64,000 nucleotides of DNA from an uncultured Bacteroidales bacterium (GCA_900318245.1 ONJT01000013.1:34479-98478), one strand, 5' to 3'; shown: positions 24,942-35,045, counted from the first letter of the stretch. Program-made: numbers and translations. Notes: generated by a model not told the origin, from the letters alone.

Positions 24942-25583
24942 TTAAGATTTTATGCTTTCGTTCAACTCTTCGATATAATTGGTGAGCTCCTCGCCGCCGA
25001 AACCGGTCTCGGACGAGGTGACGAAGACGGGCGGCAGTTCTTCCCATTCTTCCAACAGGCGGTTCTTATACGCCTCTACGTTCTCTTTGAGCCGCACTTT
25101 GCCTAACTTGTCGCCTTTGGTGAAGACGATGGCGAACGGAACGCCGTTCTCGCCGAGCCAAGCCATGAACTCAAGGTCTATTTTCTGCGGCTCATGCCGG
25201 CAGTCCACTAACACGAACAGGCACACCATTTCCTCGCGCAGCAGACAGTAGCGCTCGATCATCTTGCGTAGCGCCTCGCGTTGCTTCAGTCCCGTCTGCG
25301 CAAAGCCGTAGCCAGGCAGATCAACGAGATACCACTTATTACTTTCTACTTTTGAACTACTCTCAACTCTCAACTCTCCACTCTCAACTAAAAAGTGATT
25401 AATGAGCAAGGTCTTTCCGGGTTTCTGACTGGTCTTCGCCAACTTCGGATTATGGCACAGCATATTGATCAGGCTGGACTTGCCCACATTACTGCGCCCG
25501 ATAAAGGCGTATTCGGGTTTGCCCGTCTTCGGACAATCCTTGACATCCGGACTGGAGATGATATAAGTAGCTGTTCGTATCAT
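24942..25583 (-). CDS. engB: Ribosome biogenesis GTPase YsxC/EngB
   Basis: A 213-residue TRAFAC GTPase. G1 is [11 protein letters not shown]3 DLPGYGFA, G4 TKGD and G5 TSSETGFG. EngB assists late 50S subunit assembly and is usually essential. Between the strand [10 protein letters not shown] and the strand WYLVDLPG the protein carries about 17 extra residues ([17 protein letters not shown]), encoded almost entirely by a heptamer array (25341-25389). Most family members have only a short turn there. The start ATG at 25583 follows the consensus promoter; a longer frame to 25673 runs through the promoter and is rejected. Confidence 0.95.
   Translation of the reverse strand: MIRTATYIISSPDVKDCPKTGKPEYAFIGRSNVGKSSLINMLCHNPKLAKTSQKPGKTLLINHFLVESGELRVESSSKVESNKWYLVDLPGYGFAQTGLKQREALRKMIERYCLLREEMVCLFVLVDCRHEPQKIDLEFMAWLGENGVPFAIVFTKGDKLGKVRLKENVEAYKNRLLEEWEELPPVFVTSSETGFGGEELTNYIEELNESIKS
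25341..25389 (-). repeat. In-frame heptamer array inside engB
   Basis: Seven 7-base units (ACTTTCT, ACTTTTG, AACTACT, CTCAACT twice, CTCCACT, CTCAACT) on the plus strand. On the coding strand they give Glu/Ser/Val-rich residues in a beta-hairpin turn of the GTPase. Confidence 0.85.
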
Positions 25584-25601
25584 TTCACACAATTCGCGGT
25601 G

Positions 25602-25633
25602 CAAAATTACTAAAATATTTGCATATATGCAAA
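25602..25633 (-). promoter_or_regulatory. Promoter of engB, back-to-back with amylase promoter
   Basis: TTTG (25630-25633), 20 bases, TAATTTTG (25602-25609). The -33 box is one end of the perfect palindrome TTTGCATATATGCAAA (25618-25633), whose other end is the -33 box of the opposite promoter. Confidence 0.85.
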
Positions 25634-25649
25634 AAAAAGTGTAACTTTG
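25618..25649 (+). promoter_or_regulatory. Promoter of alpha-amylase gene
   Basis: TTTG at 25618-25621, 20 bases, TAACTTTG at 25642-25649. It overlaps the engB promoter through the shared palindrome, so both cannot easily be occupied at once. The leader is about 15-20 bases long. Confidence 0.85.
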
Positions 25650-25671
25650 CGAAAAATTTACAATAGATGCC

Positions 25672-28329
25672 ATGAGAAAAATCGTTTTCTTTGCGCTTGC
25701 TCTCTTGCTCGCAGTCCCTGCTGCCGCGGCGACCTATTTCCCTTCGCGTACGGATTTTCGTGACGAGCAGATTTATTTCCTGTTGCCGACGCGTTTCTAT
25801 GACGGCGACCCGTCGAACAACACGCAGTGTTGGGACAACCAGTCGAAGAACGCCGGTGACCCCGCTTGGCGCGGAGATTTCAAAGGGCTGATCGAGAAGA
25901 TGGATTACATCAAAGCGCTTGGTTTTACAGCGATATGGATCACGCCAATCGTGGAGAACGCGTCCGGATATGACTACCACGGCTACCATGCGCACGATTT
26001 CTCGAAGGTGGACCATCGCCATGAATCGGAGGGCGTCAGTTTTCAGACGGTCATCGACGAAGCCCACGCGCGAGGAATGAAGATCATCCTGGATATCGTT
26101 CTTAATCACACGGGTAATTTCGGCGAAGCCAACCTCTGCAAACTCTTCGAGCGGGACTGGTCTGCCGACCAATCGTCGCTGGACTGCATGGTGCCTTTCA
26201 CGCAGAAAGACGGCGGTCTGCTGCCCGATAACTATGCGCAGCTGGAGGCCGGCAAACAATATGCGGCGCGACTGTCGAAGATGAAGAATTCATCCGATGA
26301 GAACGGCCGGAAAAAGAACTACGACTCCCATAACTTATGGCATCATTTCGCGCATGGCAACTGGGACGAGCCCAACCGCTGGTTCTTCCAGATCGCCGGC
26401 GACTGCGTGGACCTGAATACGGAGAATCCCGCCGTCTATGAGTACCTGATAAAGTGCTACACTTCGTTTATTAAGATGGGCGTAGACGGTTTCCGTATCG
26501 ACACCGGCGGTCATATACCCCGTCTGTCCTTCAACAACGCCTTCATCCCTGCATTCCTTGCGGCGGGAGAAGCGGCGAAAGACAAACGCGGCGGCACTCC
26601 GTTCTATATGTTCGCGGAGGTATGCGCGCGCTACAGTTCCATCCTCTACCGCGAGCATGCCAACCTCTCGCCGTTCTATTATACCTGGGCGGAGTCAAAA
26701 AGCTACCCCTGGGATAACACCGCCGCTTCATGGGATAATCTCGTGGAGATGGAGGGCTCGCCATGCACCTCGCACACCAACTGGCAGTCCGTATGGCAGC
26801 AGGCCGAGGATGACTACGGCACTTTATCCGGTCAACCGACCTCGAACAACGCCCTGCTCAGCGGCAATGAATACCATACGCCCGACTATTCGCAGGCTTC
26901 CGGACTGAACGTCATCGACTTCCCCGTGCATTGGAACTTCGCCAGCGCCGCGCAGGCATGGAACATCGCCAATCCGTCCAACGACAAATATTATAACGAC
27001 GCGACATGGAACGTGGTCTATGTGGACTCTCACGACTACGCGCCGGACGAGGTGCAGTTCAACCGTTTCTCCAAGCCTCAGGACACCTGGGCGGAGAATC
27101 TGTCGCTGATGTTCACCCACCGTGGTATCCCCTGTATCTTCTACGGCTCGGAAGTGGAGTTCCAGAAAGGCAAACGTATCGACGAAGGCACGAATATCGC
27201 CCTGCAGAACTCCGGACGTGCCTATTTCGGCGGATATATAAAGGGTACTGTTCATACCACCGATTTTGCGGAATACAGCGATGCAACGGGAAACCTCGCG
27301 ACCTCTCTCTCTCATCCCTTGGCCCAACATATCCGGCGTTTGAGCAAGATCCGCATGGCGGTGCCGGCGCTCCGCAAAGGGCAGTACTCCGTAGAGGGCT
27401 GCTCGGGCTCTTTTGCCTTCAAGCGCCGTTATACCGACGCCAATACGGACAGCTATGCGCTGGTCTGCATCAGCGGGAATGCGACCTTCTCCGGTATTCT
27501 TAATGGAACCTATATCGACTGTGTGACGGGCGACACGAAGAATGTGACGGACGGTAAGATCTCCGTCTCCTGCTCCGGAAAAGGCAACCTCCGCGTGTAT
27601 GTGCTCTCGACCGACAAGACCCCTGCGCCGGGCAAGATAGGCGAGGACGGGAAGTATATCTATACTTCGTCGCCCAAGAATATCCCCGATCCTACATGGG
27701 ACGGCACGGAGATGGAACTCACGGAAGAACCCGGTAACCCCGGAGGTGATCCGGTAGAGCCTGTCGACCCTTGTCTGACGGACGAGAGCGAGCATGCGGT
27801 CTTCTTCTTGAAATCAAGCGACTTCGGTACGTCGATTAATTGTTATATATGGCACACAGGTACCGGTAGTACGGTGCAAGTATGTGGCAATTGGCCGGGC
27901 AAGAAAGCGACGGCTTTGGGCAACGACAAATATAAATTTATTGTTCCGGAGGGCTTCGGGGAGATTAATGATACGTGGAATATCATTTGGAATGACGGAA
28001 GCGGGAACCAAACGGCTGATCTCAAATACAAAGACCAATACCTCTATGCGGGTGCTAGCAAAGGGGCTATTGCACCAACATCACTCGTCACTGCCATCTG
28101 TGAGAACAGTACCGCAATAGAGAATGTAAGCACTTCCGGTCTACGTGTTTTTGCAGACCACGGATCGATTATTATCATCGCCCCGCAAGAGAGACAAGGT
28201 CAGAAACTGAATGTGTACACAACGGCAGGACTGCTCATCCGCACAATAACACTCACCGGCGAAATCAATTATATTGATGCATTGCCCGCCGGCTTGTATC
28301 TCGTTGGCAACAAGAAAGTGCTACTATAA
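25672..28329 (+). CDS. Secreted GH13 alpha-amylase with starch-binding module
   Basis: An 885-residue protein: signal peptide (to about residue 21), GH13 catalytic barrel, C-domain, a linker rich in Pro/Gly/Asp, a starch-binding module of CBM26 type (residues ~705-790), and a C-terminal type IX sorting-like domain ([13 protein letters not shown] ... [16 protein letters not shown]). GH13 signatures: DIVLNH (141-146), GFRIDTGGH with Arg275 and nucleophile Asp277, acid/base Glu316, and HD at 454-455. It should hydrolyse alpha-1,4-glucans at the cell surface or outside. No SusC/SusD pair lies next to it. Confidence 0.93.
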   Translation: MRKIVFFALALLLAVPAAAATYFPSRTDFRDEQIYFLLPTRFYDGDPSNNTQCWDNQSKNAGDPAWRGDFKGLIEKMDYIKALGFTAIWITPIVENASGYDYHGYHAHDFSKVDHRHESEGVSFQTVIDEAHARGMKIILDIVLNHTGNFGEANLCKLFERDWSADQSSLDCMVPFTQKDGGLLPDNYAQLEAGKQYAARLSKMKNSSDENGRKKNYDSHNLWHHFAHGNWDEPNRWFFQIAGDCVDLNTENPAVYEYLIKCYTSFIKMGVDGFRIDTGGHIPRLSFNNAFIPAFLAAGEAAKDKRGGTPFYMFAEVCARYSSILYREHANLSPFYYTWAESKSYPWDNTAASWDNLVEMEGSPCTSHTNWQSVWQQAEDDYGTLSGQPTSNNALLSGNEYHTPDYSQASGLNVIDFPVHWNFASAAQAWNIANPSNDKYYNDATWNVVYVDSHDYAPDEVQFNRFSKPQDTWAENLSLMFTHRGIPCIFYGSEVEFQKGKRIDEGTNIALQNSGRAYFGGYIKGTVHTTDFAEYSDATGNLATSLSHPLAQHIRRLSKIRMAVPALRKGQYSVEGCSGSFAFKRRYTDANTDSYALVCISGNATFSGILNGTYIDCVTGDTKNVTDGKISVSCSGKGNLRVYVLSTDKTPAPGKIGEDGKYIYTSSPKNIPDPTWDGTEMELTEEPGNPGGDPVEPVDPCLTDESEHAVFFLKSSDFGTSINCYIWHTGTGSTVQVCGNWPGKKATALGNDKYKFIVPEGFGEINDTWNIIWNDGSGNQTADLKYKDQYLYAGASKGAIAPTSLVTAICENSTAIENVSTSGLRVFADHGSIIIIAPQERQGQKLNVYTTAGLLIRTITLTGEINYIDALPAGLYLVGNKKVLL

Positions 28330-28350
28330 TGTGGCGCAATAGCATGTATG

Positions 28351-29688
28351 CTATTGTCTTGTGTTGTGGATTTCTTGTCCCGTAAGTGTATATATCCTTC
28401 CCTTCCGGCCGATTAAGATTTGTCCTTCGTGAAGAATTTTAGTGGCTGAAGGTTGCTTATCTTCTTGGATGTCGTTTATACCATTCGTGTTTTGGTATGT
28501 ATGGAAAGGCATGGAAACAACGCATTCTCCTGTTTGTACATACAACTCATAGTAACCATTCTTTAGGGCGGATATATCTATTGCTTCAGTCGGCTGTCCC
28601 TGAACGGAACATACATACTCAGGAGGCGCCTGATAGTCGTAGGTTGTTATCCATACACTATCCACATGGATGTTTATTATGTCCTGATTGTCATAATCAC
28701 GCAAGTAATATCGCAGAACGGGGACATTATAGTCTCTCTCTATGTGCACCCACCATACTCCTGCTTCCAGGCAATAATCAAAATCCAATCCGTTGAAGCG
28801 GAATTCATACACTTGAACGCAGTCCCCCCAACGCAACCATGCCAAATACGAATTTTCCGTCAAACCGACCATGGGAGCCAGATCAATGGTGTCGCCATCC
28901 GTTAACGCAGTACGTGTTAGGAGAGTACGATGCGATGAATAGATAGATGTAATCCACAGACTATCCACGGTGGGAGCAGGCGCTTCTCCGTTGAAGATGT
29001 TAACGATAAGGTTATGTGGGTTAATGTTGGTGAAGGAGACGTCCATATTTGTATAGGATTCGCATTCGCCGCAATAGTAGAAACTATTGCTCCAATAATC
29101 ACTTCCGTTAATCCATGCGATGCATTGGAACTCATTTTCCGAGTTGCCTAATAGCGGCTTGATATCAATGATGTCTCCCGATTGAGCGCTTGTTCGCATA
29201 TACACTGTGTCGGGATTTGCACAAGAGTTCTTCCGCCCTACTATCCATAAACTGTCCACGTGAGGCGCTTCTTCCTTGCCTGACTCTTGAATGGTAAAAC
29301 GGATTTGATGCGGAGATACCAATACCGCGTCTTCGGTAATGATGTCCAATTCTTTGGTAATAGAGGTGTTGCGCTTGTAAAATCGCTGGCATATACAAGA
29401 ATCGCCGATTTGTGCGAAGAATAGATGATAGCCTCTTTCCAACTTGGAGATATTGATGTAATCTCCGGATTGCGTATGAAAAATGAGCACTTTGTGTGTA
29501 GTTTCTTGTGGAGACGCAATCCATCCGCTGTCTATCGGATGCGCTTCGTTATGTGTGAACAGCAAAAGATTTTCCTGGGCATAGGGGGTGCTGTTTCCTA
29601 TACTGGTAGTAATGGTTATGTTTATTGCGTGAGCACTGCAAGTGCCCGCCAATATACAAATGACTAATGCCTGAATAAAATGTTTCAT
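28351..29688 (-). CDS. Secreted four-repeat protein, unknown
   Basis: A 445-residue protein with signal peptide (cut near CSAHA) and four repeats of roughly 90 residues. Each has the pattern DSxWI, a variable strand, GDxIDIxxL, then a Tyr/aromatic strand with GDC or GEC near its end; clear copies begin with IDSGWIA, VDSLWIV, VDSLWIT and VDSVWIT. Each repeat holds one or two cysteines. The protein ends in the shared tail (ATKILHEGQILIGRKG ... GQEIH). The repeats look like small beta-sandwich modules, probably for surface display or adhesion. The family is not recognised. It converges with the amylase gene, 21 bases apart. Confidence 0.75.
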   Translation of the reverse strand: MKHFIQALVICILAGTCSAHAINITITTSIGNSTPYAQENLLLFTHNEAHPIDSGWIASPQETTHKVLIFHTQSGDYINISKLERGYHLFFAQIGDSCICQRFYKRNTSITKELDIITEDAVLVSPHQIRFTIQESGKEEAPHVDSLWIVGRKNSCANPDTVYMRTSAQSGDIIDIKPLLGNSENEFQCIAWINGSDYWSNSFYYCGECESYTNMDVSFTNINPHNLIVNIFNGEAPAPTVDSLWITSIYSSHRTLLTRTALTDGDTIDLAPMVGLTENSYLAWLRWGDCVQVYEFRFNGLDFDYCLEAGVWWVHIERDYNVPVLRYYLRDYDNQDIINIHVDSVWITTYDYQAPPEYVCSVQGQPTEAIDISALKNGYYELYVQTGECVVSMPFHTYQNTNGINDIQEDKQPSATKILHEGQILIGRKGRIYTLTGQEIHNTRQ

Positions 29689-29719
29689 ATTTGCATTTTA
29701 ACAAAAAATATCGTTCGCA

Positions 29720-29774
29720 CGCTGTTTTCGCTCCGTAAACGAGCCGTTTACGAGCCGTTGCCGAAACAATCCCG
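29720..29774. repeat. 11-bp array between cstA and four-repeat gene
   Basis: Five 11-base units (CGCTGTTTTCG, CTCCGTAAACG, AGCCGTTTACG, AGCCGTTGCCG, AAACAATCCCG). It fills most of the 90-base spacer. Confidence 0.7.
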
Positions 29775-29778
29775 AATG

Positions 29779-31299
29779 TTAGATATTCTTTGCGGCTCTC
29801 TTGGCCCATGTAATGAAGCCGATGAGACTGATGAAGGTCACCGCTCCGGCTATCGCATAACCTATCCAACGTATTTTCGGAGACATGTTCAGGCCCTCCG
29901 GAGCTATTAAGATATAACTGCTGCAGACCATTGTCATAAACAGTGCCGGTATCAACGCAATAAGATAACCGAATCGGAAACGCTCCTGTCCTTGAGAGAG
30001 GGCAGGGGTTGTTTTTTGCCTGTAGAGCCAGACGGTGCCCGCCCATAATGTGAACACTGCTAACGATTGGTTGGTCCACGCGAAATAGCGCCATACGATA
30101 TTGAAGTCCACGAACACCATACCAAACACGCAGAGGAACAGCGGCAGTGCCAGCATCAGACGGTTGTGAATAGGTTTCTGGTCCAACTTCAGATAGTCCG
30201 CGACGATGAGTCGGGCCGAACGCAAAGCGGTGTCGCCGCTCGTGATAGGCGCAGCTATCACACCGATAATGGCCAATATACCGCCTACCGTGCCGAGCCA
30301 GGAACGACTCACTTTATCAATCACAAGAGCCGCAATATTCTCGCCCGGGTGCTCCGCTGCAAAAGCCTGCAGACCGTCAATACCATAGAGACCCGTCTCG
30401 GGATTGGCGAAGAAGGTGCCCGCTGCGGCTGCCCAGATCAAGGCTAAGATACCTTCGGCCACCATCGCGCCGTAGAAGATCCAGCGACCTTGGCGCTCAT
30501 TGGTCACGCAGCGCGCCATGATAGGACTCTGCGTGCCGTGGAAACCCGAGATAGCTCCGCAGGCAATGCTTACGAACATCATCGGAAAGAGCGGCAGACC
30601 ATTCGTCTGTCGGTTCTGCAAGCCGTCGAACACTTCCGGCATTTCGCCGCTGTGCCAACCGAGCATTACGACCATAATACCAACACCCATAAACAGCAAT
30701 ATGCCGCCGAAAATAGGGTAGAAACGGCCGATGAGTTTATCGACAGGAAGCACCGTCGCGAGCGCATAATATCCGAAGATGATCAGTACCCATACGATGG
30801 GAATCATATGGCCGCTAAACTGCATGGTCTTGAGCCCCGCAAGGCCTTGGAGCAAGGTCGCAGGCCCGCTTAAGAAAGTCGTCGTCAGCAAGATCAGCAG
30901 CACCAACGAGAGGATGCGCATGAAGACCTTTACGCCGTTCCCCAACTCGTCTCCTATGATATCCGGTAGCGATGCGCCGCCCTTGCGAATAGAGAGCATA
31001 CCGCTCAGATAATCGTGTACACCTCCGGCGAAGATCGTACCGAACACAATCCACAGGAAGGCCGCAGGGCCGTAGAAAATACCCATGATGGCGCCGAAGA
31101 TAGGACCCAAGCCGGCGATGTTCAGGAATTGCACCAAGAAGATACGCCATGGCGCCATCGGCACATAATCCACACCGTCCGTCTTCGTCAAGGCCGGCGT
31201 CTTACGCTCCGGCTCGATACCGAAAACCTTCTCTACGAATACACCGTAGGTAAAGAAGCCTACTACCAATAAAACCAATGCAATAATAAACGTTATCAT
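29779..31299 (-). CDS. cstA: CstA family carbon-starvation / pyruvate transporter
   Basis: A 506-residue inner-membrane protein with about a dozen or more hydrophobic helices. Family signatures: DYVPMAPWRIFLVQFLNIAG, GPIFGAIMGIFYGP, SACGAISGFHGTQSP (in the protein as IACGAISGFHGTQSP) and GDTALRSARLIVADYL. CstA/BtsT proteins import pyruvate, and peptides in some reports. The gene stands alone with its own promoter (31322-31353). A tRNA-Val gene reading the same way lies upstream. Confidence 0.95.
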   Translation of the reverse strand: MITFIIALVLLVVGFFTYGVFVEKVFGIEPERKTPALTKTDGVDYVPMAPWRIFLVQFLNIAGLGPIFGAIMGIFYGPAAFLWIVFGTIFAGGVHDYLSGMLSIRKGGASLPDIIGDELGNGVKVFMRILSLVLLILLTTTFLSGPATLLQGLAGLKTMQFSGHMIPIVWVLIIFGYYALATVLPVDKLIGRFYPIFGGILLFMGVGIMVVMLGWHSGEMPEVFDGLQNRQTNGLPLFPMMFVSIACGAISGFHGTQSPIMARCVTNERQGRWIFYGAMVAEGILALIWAAAAGTFFANPETGLYGIDGLQAFAAEHPGENIAALVIDKVSRSWLGTVGGILAIIGVIAAPITSGDTALRSARLIVADYLKLDQKPIHNRLMLALPLFLCVFGMVFVDFNIVWRYFAWTNQSLAVFTLWAGTVWLYRQKTTPALSQGQERFRFGYLIALIPALFMTMVCSSYILIAPEGLNMSPKIRWIGYAIAGAVTFISLIGFITWAKRAAKNI

Positions 31300-31321
31300 A
31301 CATCAAACAATTTTGCGACTG

Positions 31322-31353
31322 CAAAATTACTGCTTTTTTTTGTAATAAGCAAG
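31322..31353 (-). promoter_or_regulatory. Promoter of cstA
   Basis: CTTG (31350-31353), 20 bases, TAATTTTG (31322-31329). The spacer ends in an A-tract and AG before the -7 box, a pattern shared with several promoters in this window. Confidence 0.7.
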
Positions 31354-31388
31354 AAAAAAACAAAAAAAGGATACCTTTCGGTATCCTG

Positions 31389-31463
31389 TGGGCGTTTACG
31401 GATTCGAACCGCAGACCCTCTGCTTGTAAGGCAGATGCTCTAAACCAGCTGAGCTAAACGCCC
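31389..31463 (-). tRNA. tRNA-Val, anticodon TAC
   Basis: A 75-base class I tRNA on the minus strand: acceptor GGGCGTT pairing with the 3' strand before CGCCC, D-loop AGCTCAGCTGGTTTAGAGC, anticodon loop CTTACAA (TAC, valine), T-loop GGTTCGAATCC, discriminator A. CCA is not encoded. A consensus promoter lies 31 bases upstream. Confidence 0.95.
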
Positions 31464-31493
31464 TCAATCTTACTTCCTTTTCGAAAGCGGGTG

Positions 31494-31525
31494 CAAAAGT
31501 ACTGTTTTTTTTTGAATTGACCAAA
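31494..31525 (-). promoter_or_regulatory. Promoter of tRNA-Val
   Basis: TTTG (31522-31525), 20 bases, TACTTTTG (31494-31501), then CACCCGCTTTCGAAAAGG. The start of the spacer (GTCAATTCAAAA) and this downstream string closely match the tRNA-Ser promoter. Confidence 0.85.
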
Positions 31526-31554
31526 TTTTTTTGAAAAAAAATGCACTTTAGGGG

Positions 31555-32229
31555 TCATTTTTTTTGTAAAACCCTATAATTATACCATTTTTTGTCCTCA
31601 TAACGGCTAAAAATAGCATAACATACGATTGGGATAAGACATCCTACCAGCATGCCGCCGAAGACATCCGCTGCGAAATGTTGGCTCAGATAAATGCGGC
31701 TGTACCCGCCCAACGCAGCCGCAAAAAAGAGCAGGAACTGAACCAGGATCTTAGGGAGACTAGAAATCCTAGGGCTCTTAGTTAATAGGATACACACCGC
31801 AAACGCGAGCGCGAAGAAAGACGTCGTATGTCCGGAAGGGAAGGAGAGCCAGTAGTTCATCCGGACACCTTCGGCTAAGGGCAGTTGTACGTCCGGCATG
31901 TGCTCCGCAAACCAAGTGAGAGGACGGGGAGCGACGAGGATATGCTTGATAATCTGCGTGGTAAGCGCTGCGAACGCTTGGCAGGCCGATGCAAACAGTC
32001 CGTCGCCGAGTCGTCCGAAAAGCAGAATGGCGACGCATACTACGTACGGGAACCATTCGGCTACCTGCGTATAATACCTATAGAATAAATCGCGCGCGGG
32101 CGTGTGGTGATTGCAGAGCAGCAGGTGCAAATCGCCTTTCTCAACGCATAAAAGGGCTAAGCCCAATGCTATCAAAAGCACCAGGCTTAGCGATATAAAT
32201 ACGGCATTCTGTCGAAAGAGATTTCTCAT
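31555..32229 (-). CDS. PAP2-family membrane phosphatase
   Basis: A 224-residue membrane protein with five to six helices and the three PAP2 motifs: KxxxxxxRP (Lys95-Pro103), PSGH (131-134) and SRxxxxxH (177-184). The histidines of motifs 2 and 3 form the catalytic pair. Likely substrates are lipid phosphates such as undecaprenyl pyrophosphate or phosphatidylglycerol phosphate; the sequence does not decide. The region ~150-161 (TKSPRISSLPKI), a loop between helices, is encoded by a 9-bp periodic CTAG array. Its ATG overlaps the stop of the surface protein upstream by 4 bases, so it is the last gene of that operon. Confidence 0.9.
   Translation of the reverse strand: MRNLFRQNAVFISLSLVLLIALGLALLCVEKGDLHLLLCNHHTPARDLFYRYYTQVAEWFPYVVCVAILLFGRLGDGLFASACQAFAALTTQIIKHILVAPRPLTWFAEHMPDVQLPLAEGVRMNYWLSFPSGHTTSFFALAFAVCILLTKSPRISSLPKILVQFLLFFAAALGGYSRIYLSQHFAADVFGGMLVGCLIPIVCYAIFSRYEDKKWYNYRVLQKK
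31749..31785 (-). repeat. 9-bp periodic CTAG array in PAP2 gene
   Basis: TTAG/CTAG words recur every 9 bases four times. The core CTAGAAATCCTAG is close to CTAGGAAATCCTAG downstream of rplT (48261-48297). It encodes an inter-helix loop in frame. Confidence 0.55.
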
Positions 32230-35045
32230 TTCACGCGTTGACCGTACATGTCGTACGTGCGTCCGTCAAACTCGACGCAGATACGACTGTTGATAACTTT
32301 CTTGCTGGCTTGCGGCGCATTATTCGCCGTCTCGCCATCCTGTTTCGGAGTATAGTCATCCAGTTCCTCCGCACTGGGTACAAAGAACGAGCAGGAAGGA
32401 ACGGGCTCTTTGCCTTTCTCCGTGAGCATCACGTAGTACTCGTCGCCCGGCGTGAAGATCTCTTCGGAATGGAAGATAGAGGTCGCTGCAGACGGATTCT
32501 TCTGTTTATCGATCTCTTCTCCGTTCAGATACCATTGGTATGCTACGAAGTCATAGCCCTTGTTGCCACCAAAGCCCTTTTGATATACCGCGAGGACGTT
32601 GTTGAAGCGGAAGACCATGATATCCTCCGGATATTTGACGGTGATATCCAGCGCTGTGGACTGCTCAACGGAGGGCACCTCAACGCCATCTTTGATGATC
32701 TTACAGTTCGCATCTTCCATGAGGATACAACCTACATAGCGGCCCGGTGCCCACTCGCTAATCGGCAGATTGACTATAGCCAACTTGCGGTCGCCTTCTT
32801 CGCCTTTCTCTACCACATCAATGAGGGTCGTGTCAATTAAGCGGTAACCCCATTCGGCCGTAGGATCGTGCTTCACGAGGCACAGGTAGGCGTTGAGGTG
32901 ATCGCCATCGCGATTGTATGAGAACGGAATATCCAAGTTTCCGTCTCCGGCACAAATCTCTTGTTCTTCCGGCTTGTTCTCAAACTGCATACCGAGGCAC
33001 TTCACAATGTTGATATGCCATGTGATGACGGAGTCGCAAAGCTCGCGGTTCAGGATGGTGTCGTTGACAACTGTCGAGGTCGTATAAATCGAATCTTTGA
33101 GTTGATAGTAGTCTTCGGCATACACCGCTGTGTCATACGCTGAGTTGTAATGCAGGAATTTCTGGATGATGACAATAGAATCGCAGCCGTAGGGAACAGT
33201 GTCGAGTATAGTCATTTTTCCTGTATAATCCGGATCTACGCAATCGCTGCCGGTATGACGAATCGTATCGGGACGATTGACGCGGAACCGCAAGCCGAGC
33301 GTGTCGTTGAATGGTTGTCCGGTACACGGGTTGATATATTTTGCCAGAACCCGCAAATCATACCATCCCGGCGCGGTGTAGGTATGGCGCGATACACGCA
33401 TTTCGGCGCTTGACTCATTCGGATCGGAGTCATACGTCACGCCGTCTCCGTAGTCCCAGTGTACGCTCTGATAGTCGTTGTTACCGATGTTGAGCCTCAT
33501 CTCTATCTCTTCGTTCACGCAGAAAGTAGTTTTACTAACGCTATCAATCTCGAGTGGCAGGTCGTTGAACGATATACTGCGCTGTACGGTCGAAGATCCG
33601 CAAGAGTAGGCGTACGAAGCTTTCTCTCCGTATCCGTACACATGCGCGATGAAACCTAAGGTACCTTTTAGATTGTGTCCGCCGGTGGTAATTGGGATAC
33701 GGGCGTAAGAATAATCCTCTTTTCCGAAAACAGGAAGGAAATATTGCTGAATACTATTTCCATCACAGGTCATATTGGGCACATTCGCAGTAGGAGTCAC
33801 AATATTCACATAGTGCGTATTGATACCTTTGTCGTATGTCGCGAAATTAATCTCCTTAATAACCTGCTCAATCGGACTAATCCACAACAATGCAGGGTCA
33901 GAATCCGGTTCATCTTGATTCGGGTCTGCAAGGTCATAACGGTTGGAGGCCATAATGAGGTGCACACCTGCCGGACACGAAGTAGTGATGTAACATGAGG
34001 AGTCAACTACTAACGGAGCAGCGAGTTTGCCGTTATAAGGCGATTCCGCACTATTGCAATAGGCGGTATATTGACCGAGCTCGAAGGTCCAGTAATGCTT
34101 GCGCTCTTGCGGATCACTGGAATTGAAATTGAAGGTGTGTACGAGTTCGGGCTCACCGTCTTCGTTATTGATATATACCTGCGTGCCATCGTTGATAGCC
34201 ATGACGGCTACGATGTCACGACGACGTAACAAGGAAGAGGTAATACCAAACTCTGTTCCCCAGTATGCCGTAGGCATAGCTTGCGAGAAAAGGTGGTCGC
34301 GGTTGCGTACCAAGTAGGGCACATTGGTGTGCGGGCATCCTTGGAACACCGCAATCTTCTTGCCGCCTTGTGCCTTTACGACAGTACCGCTCAAATCGTA
34401 GTCATCCGGATTAGTATTCGAACTTTCTCCCGTCCATACATAGCATACTTGGCCTTTCTTTAACTCTATTTGTTGCGGACCGGTTTTCCCATTCGCCTTT
34501 ACGGTTGGAGTATAATCTACCACGGTGGTGCCATCCTCCACAGCTACAATCGCAAAATGACTACCTTGCGGTTTGGGCTTGGAAGAGTCCTTTGCGTTAT
34601 CGTGGTCGGATGCAGGGTAGGTCTGGATGAGATAGTCGTCTAACAAGGCATCCGTCGGAAGGATATTGGCTGCATCAAACGATTTGTTACGATAGTTGCC
34701 GGCAAAAAGGGACACGTTCTCTTTCGCGGTGACGTGCAGCGCGGTATAAGTGAGCGCAGTGTTATCGGAACTATAACAATGAGCCTTAGGAATGACCTCT
34801 TGAACGGCAGAGTTATCCGCAATTGACAATTCCTTTCTGTACCCCGTTGTCGGGTTCTCAATAACTGCTGTACATGCTTTCTGCGCGGAGATAGTGAGTT
34901 TTAGTTCCTCAGGCTTATCACCATCAGCTCGCAAGAACGTCACCCAGAAGTCTTTGCCTTCCGTGGAGGGAGCCTGTGCCAAAGAGGGGATGCAGTAACT
35001 CGCAAACAATGCTACTAATGTTAGCGATTTGATGAATCGTTTCAT
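32226..35045 (-). CDS. IgGFc-binding-like surface protein with PKD domain
   Basis: A 939-residue secreted protein: signal peptide (cut near LAQA), then a long N-terminal region resembling the IgGFc-binding N-terminal domain (STEGKDFWVTFLRADGD; GSHFAIVAVEDGTTV; LFSQAMPTAYWGTEFGITSS; VHLIMASNRYDL). A PKD-type beta-sandwich follows near residues 520-590 (WDYGDGVTYDSD, HTYTAPGWYDL), then cysteine-containing modules and the shared C-terminal tail (FDGRTYDMYGQRVK). It is paralogous to the 37503-40115 protein. Both flank the OmpA-family gene and read the same way. A role in adhesion or surface architecture is likely; IgG binding itself is not implied. Confidence 0.85.
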   Translation of the reverse strand: MKRFIKSLTLVALFASYCIPSLAQAPSTEGKDFWVTFLRADGDKPEELKLTISAQKACTAVIENPTTGYRKELSIADNSAVQEVIPKAHCYSSDNTALTYTALHVTAKENVSLFAGNYRNKSFDAANILPTDALLDDYLIQTYPASDHDNAKDSSKPKPQGSHFAIVAVEDGTTVVDYTPTVKANGKTGPQQIELKKGQVCYVWTGESSNTNPDDYDLSGTVVKAQGGKKIAVFQGCPHTNVPYLVRNRDHLFSQAMPTAYWGTEFGITSSLLRRRDIVAVMAINDGTQVYINNEDGEPELVHTFNFNSSDPQERKHYWTFELGQYTAYCNSAESPYNGKLAAPLVVDSSCYITTSCPAGVHLIMASNRYDLADPNQDEPDSDPALLWISPIEQVIKEINFATYDKGINTHYVNIVTPTANVPNMTCDGNSIQQYFLPVFGKEDYSYARIPITTGGHNLKGTLGFIAHVYGYGEKASYAYSCGSSTVQRSISFNDLPLEIDSVSKTTFCVNEEIEMRLNIGNNDYQSVHWDYGDGVTYDSDPNESSAEMRVSRHTYTAPGWYDLRVLAKYINPCTGQPFNDTLGLRFRVNRPDTIRHTGSDCVDPDYTGKMTILDTVPYGCDSIVIIQKFLHYNSAYDTAVYAEDYYQLKDSIYTTSTVVNDTILNRELCDSVITWHINIVKCLGMQFENKPEEQEICAGDGNLDIPFSYNRDGDHLNAYLCLVKHDPTAEWGYRLIDTTLIDVVEKGEEGDRKLAIVNLPISEWAPGRYVGCILMEDANCKIIKDGVEVPSVEQSTALDITVKYPEDIMVFRFNNVLAVYQKGFGGNKGYDFVAYQWYLNGEEIDKQKNPSAATSIFHSEEIFTPGDEYYVMLTEKGKEPVPSCSFFVPSAEELDDYTPKQDGETANNAPQASKKVINSRICVEFDGRTYDMYGQRVK

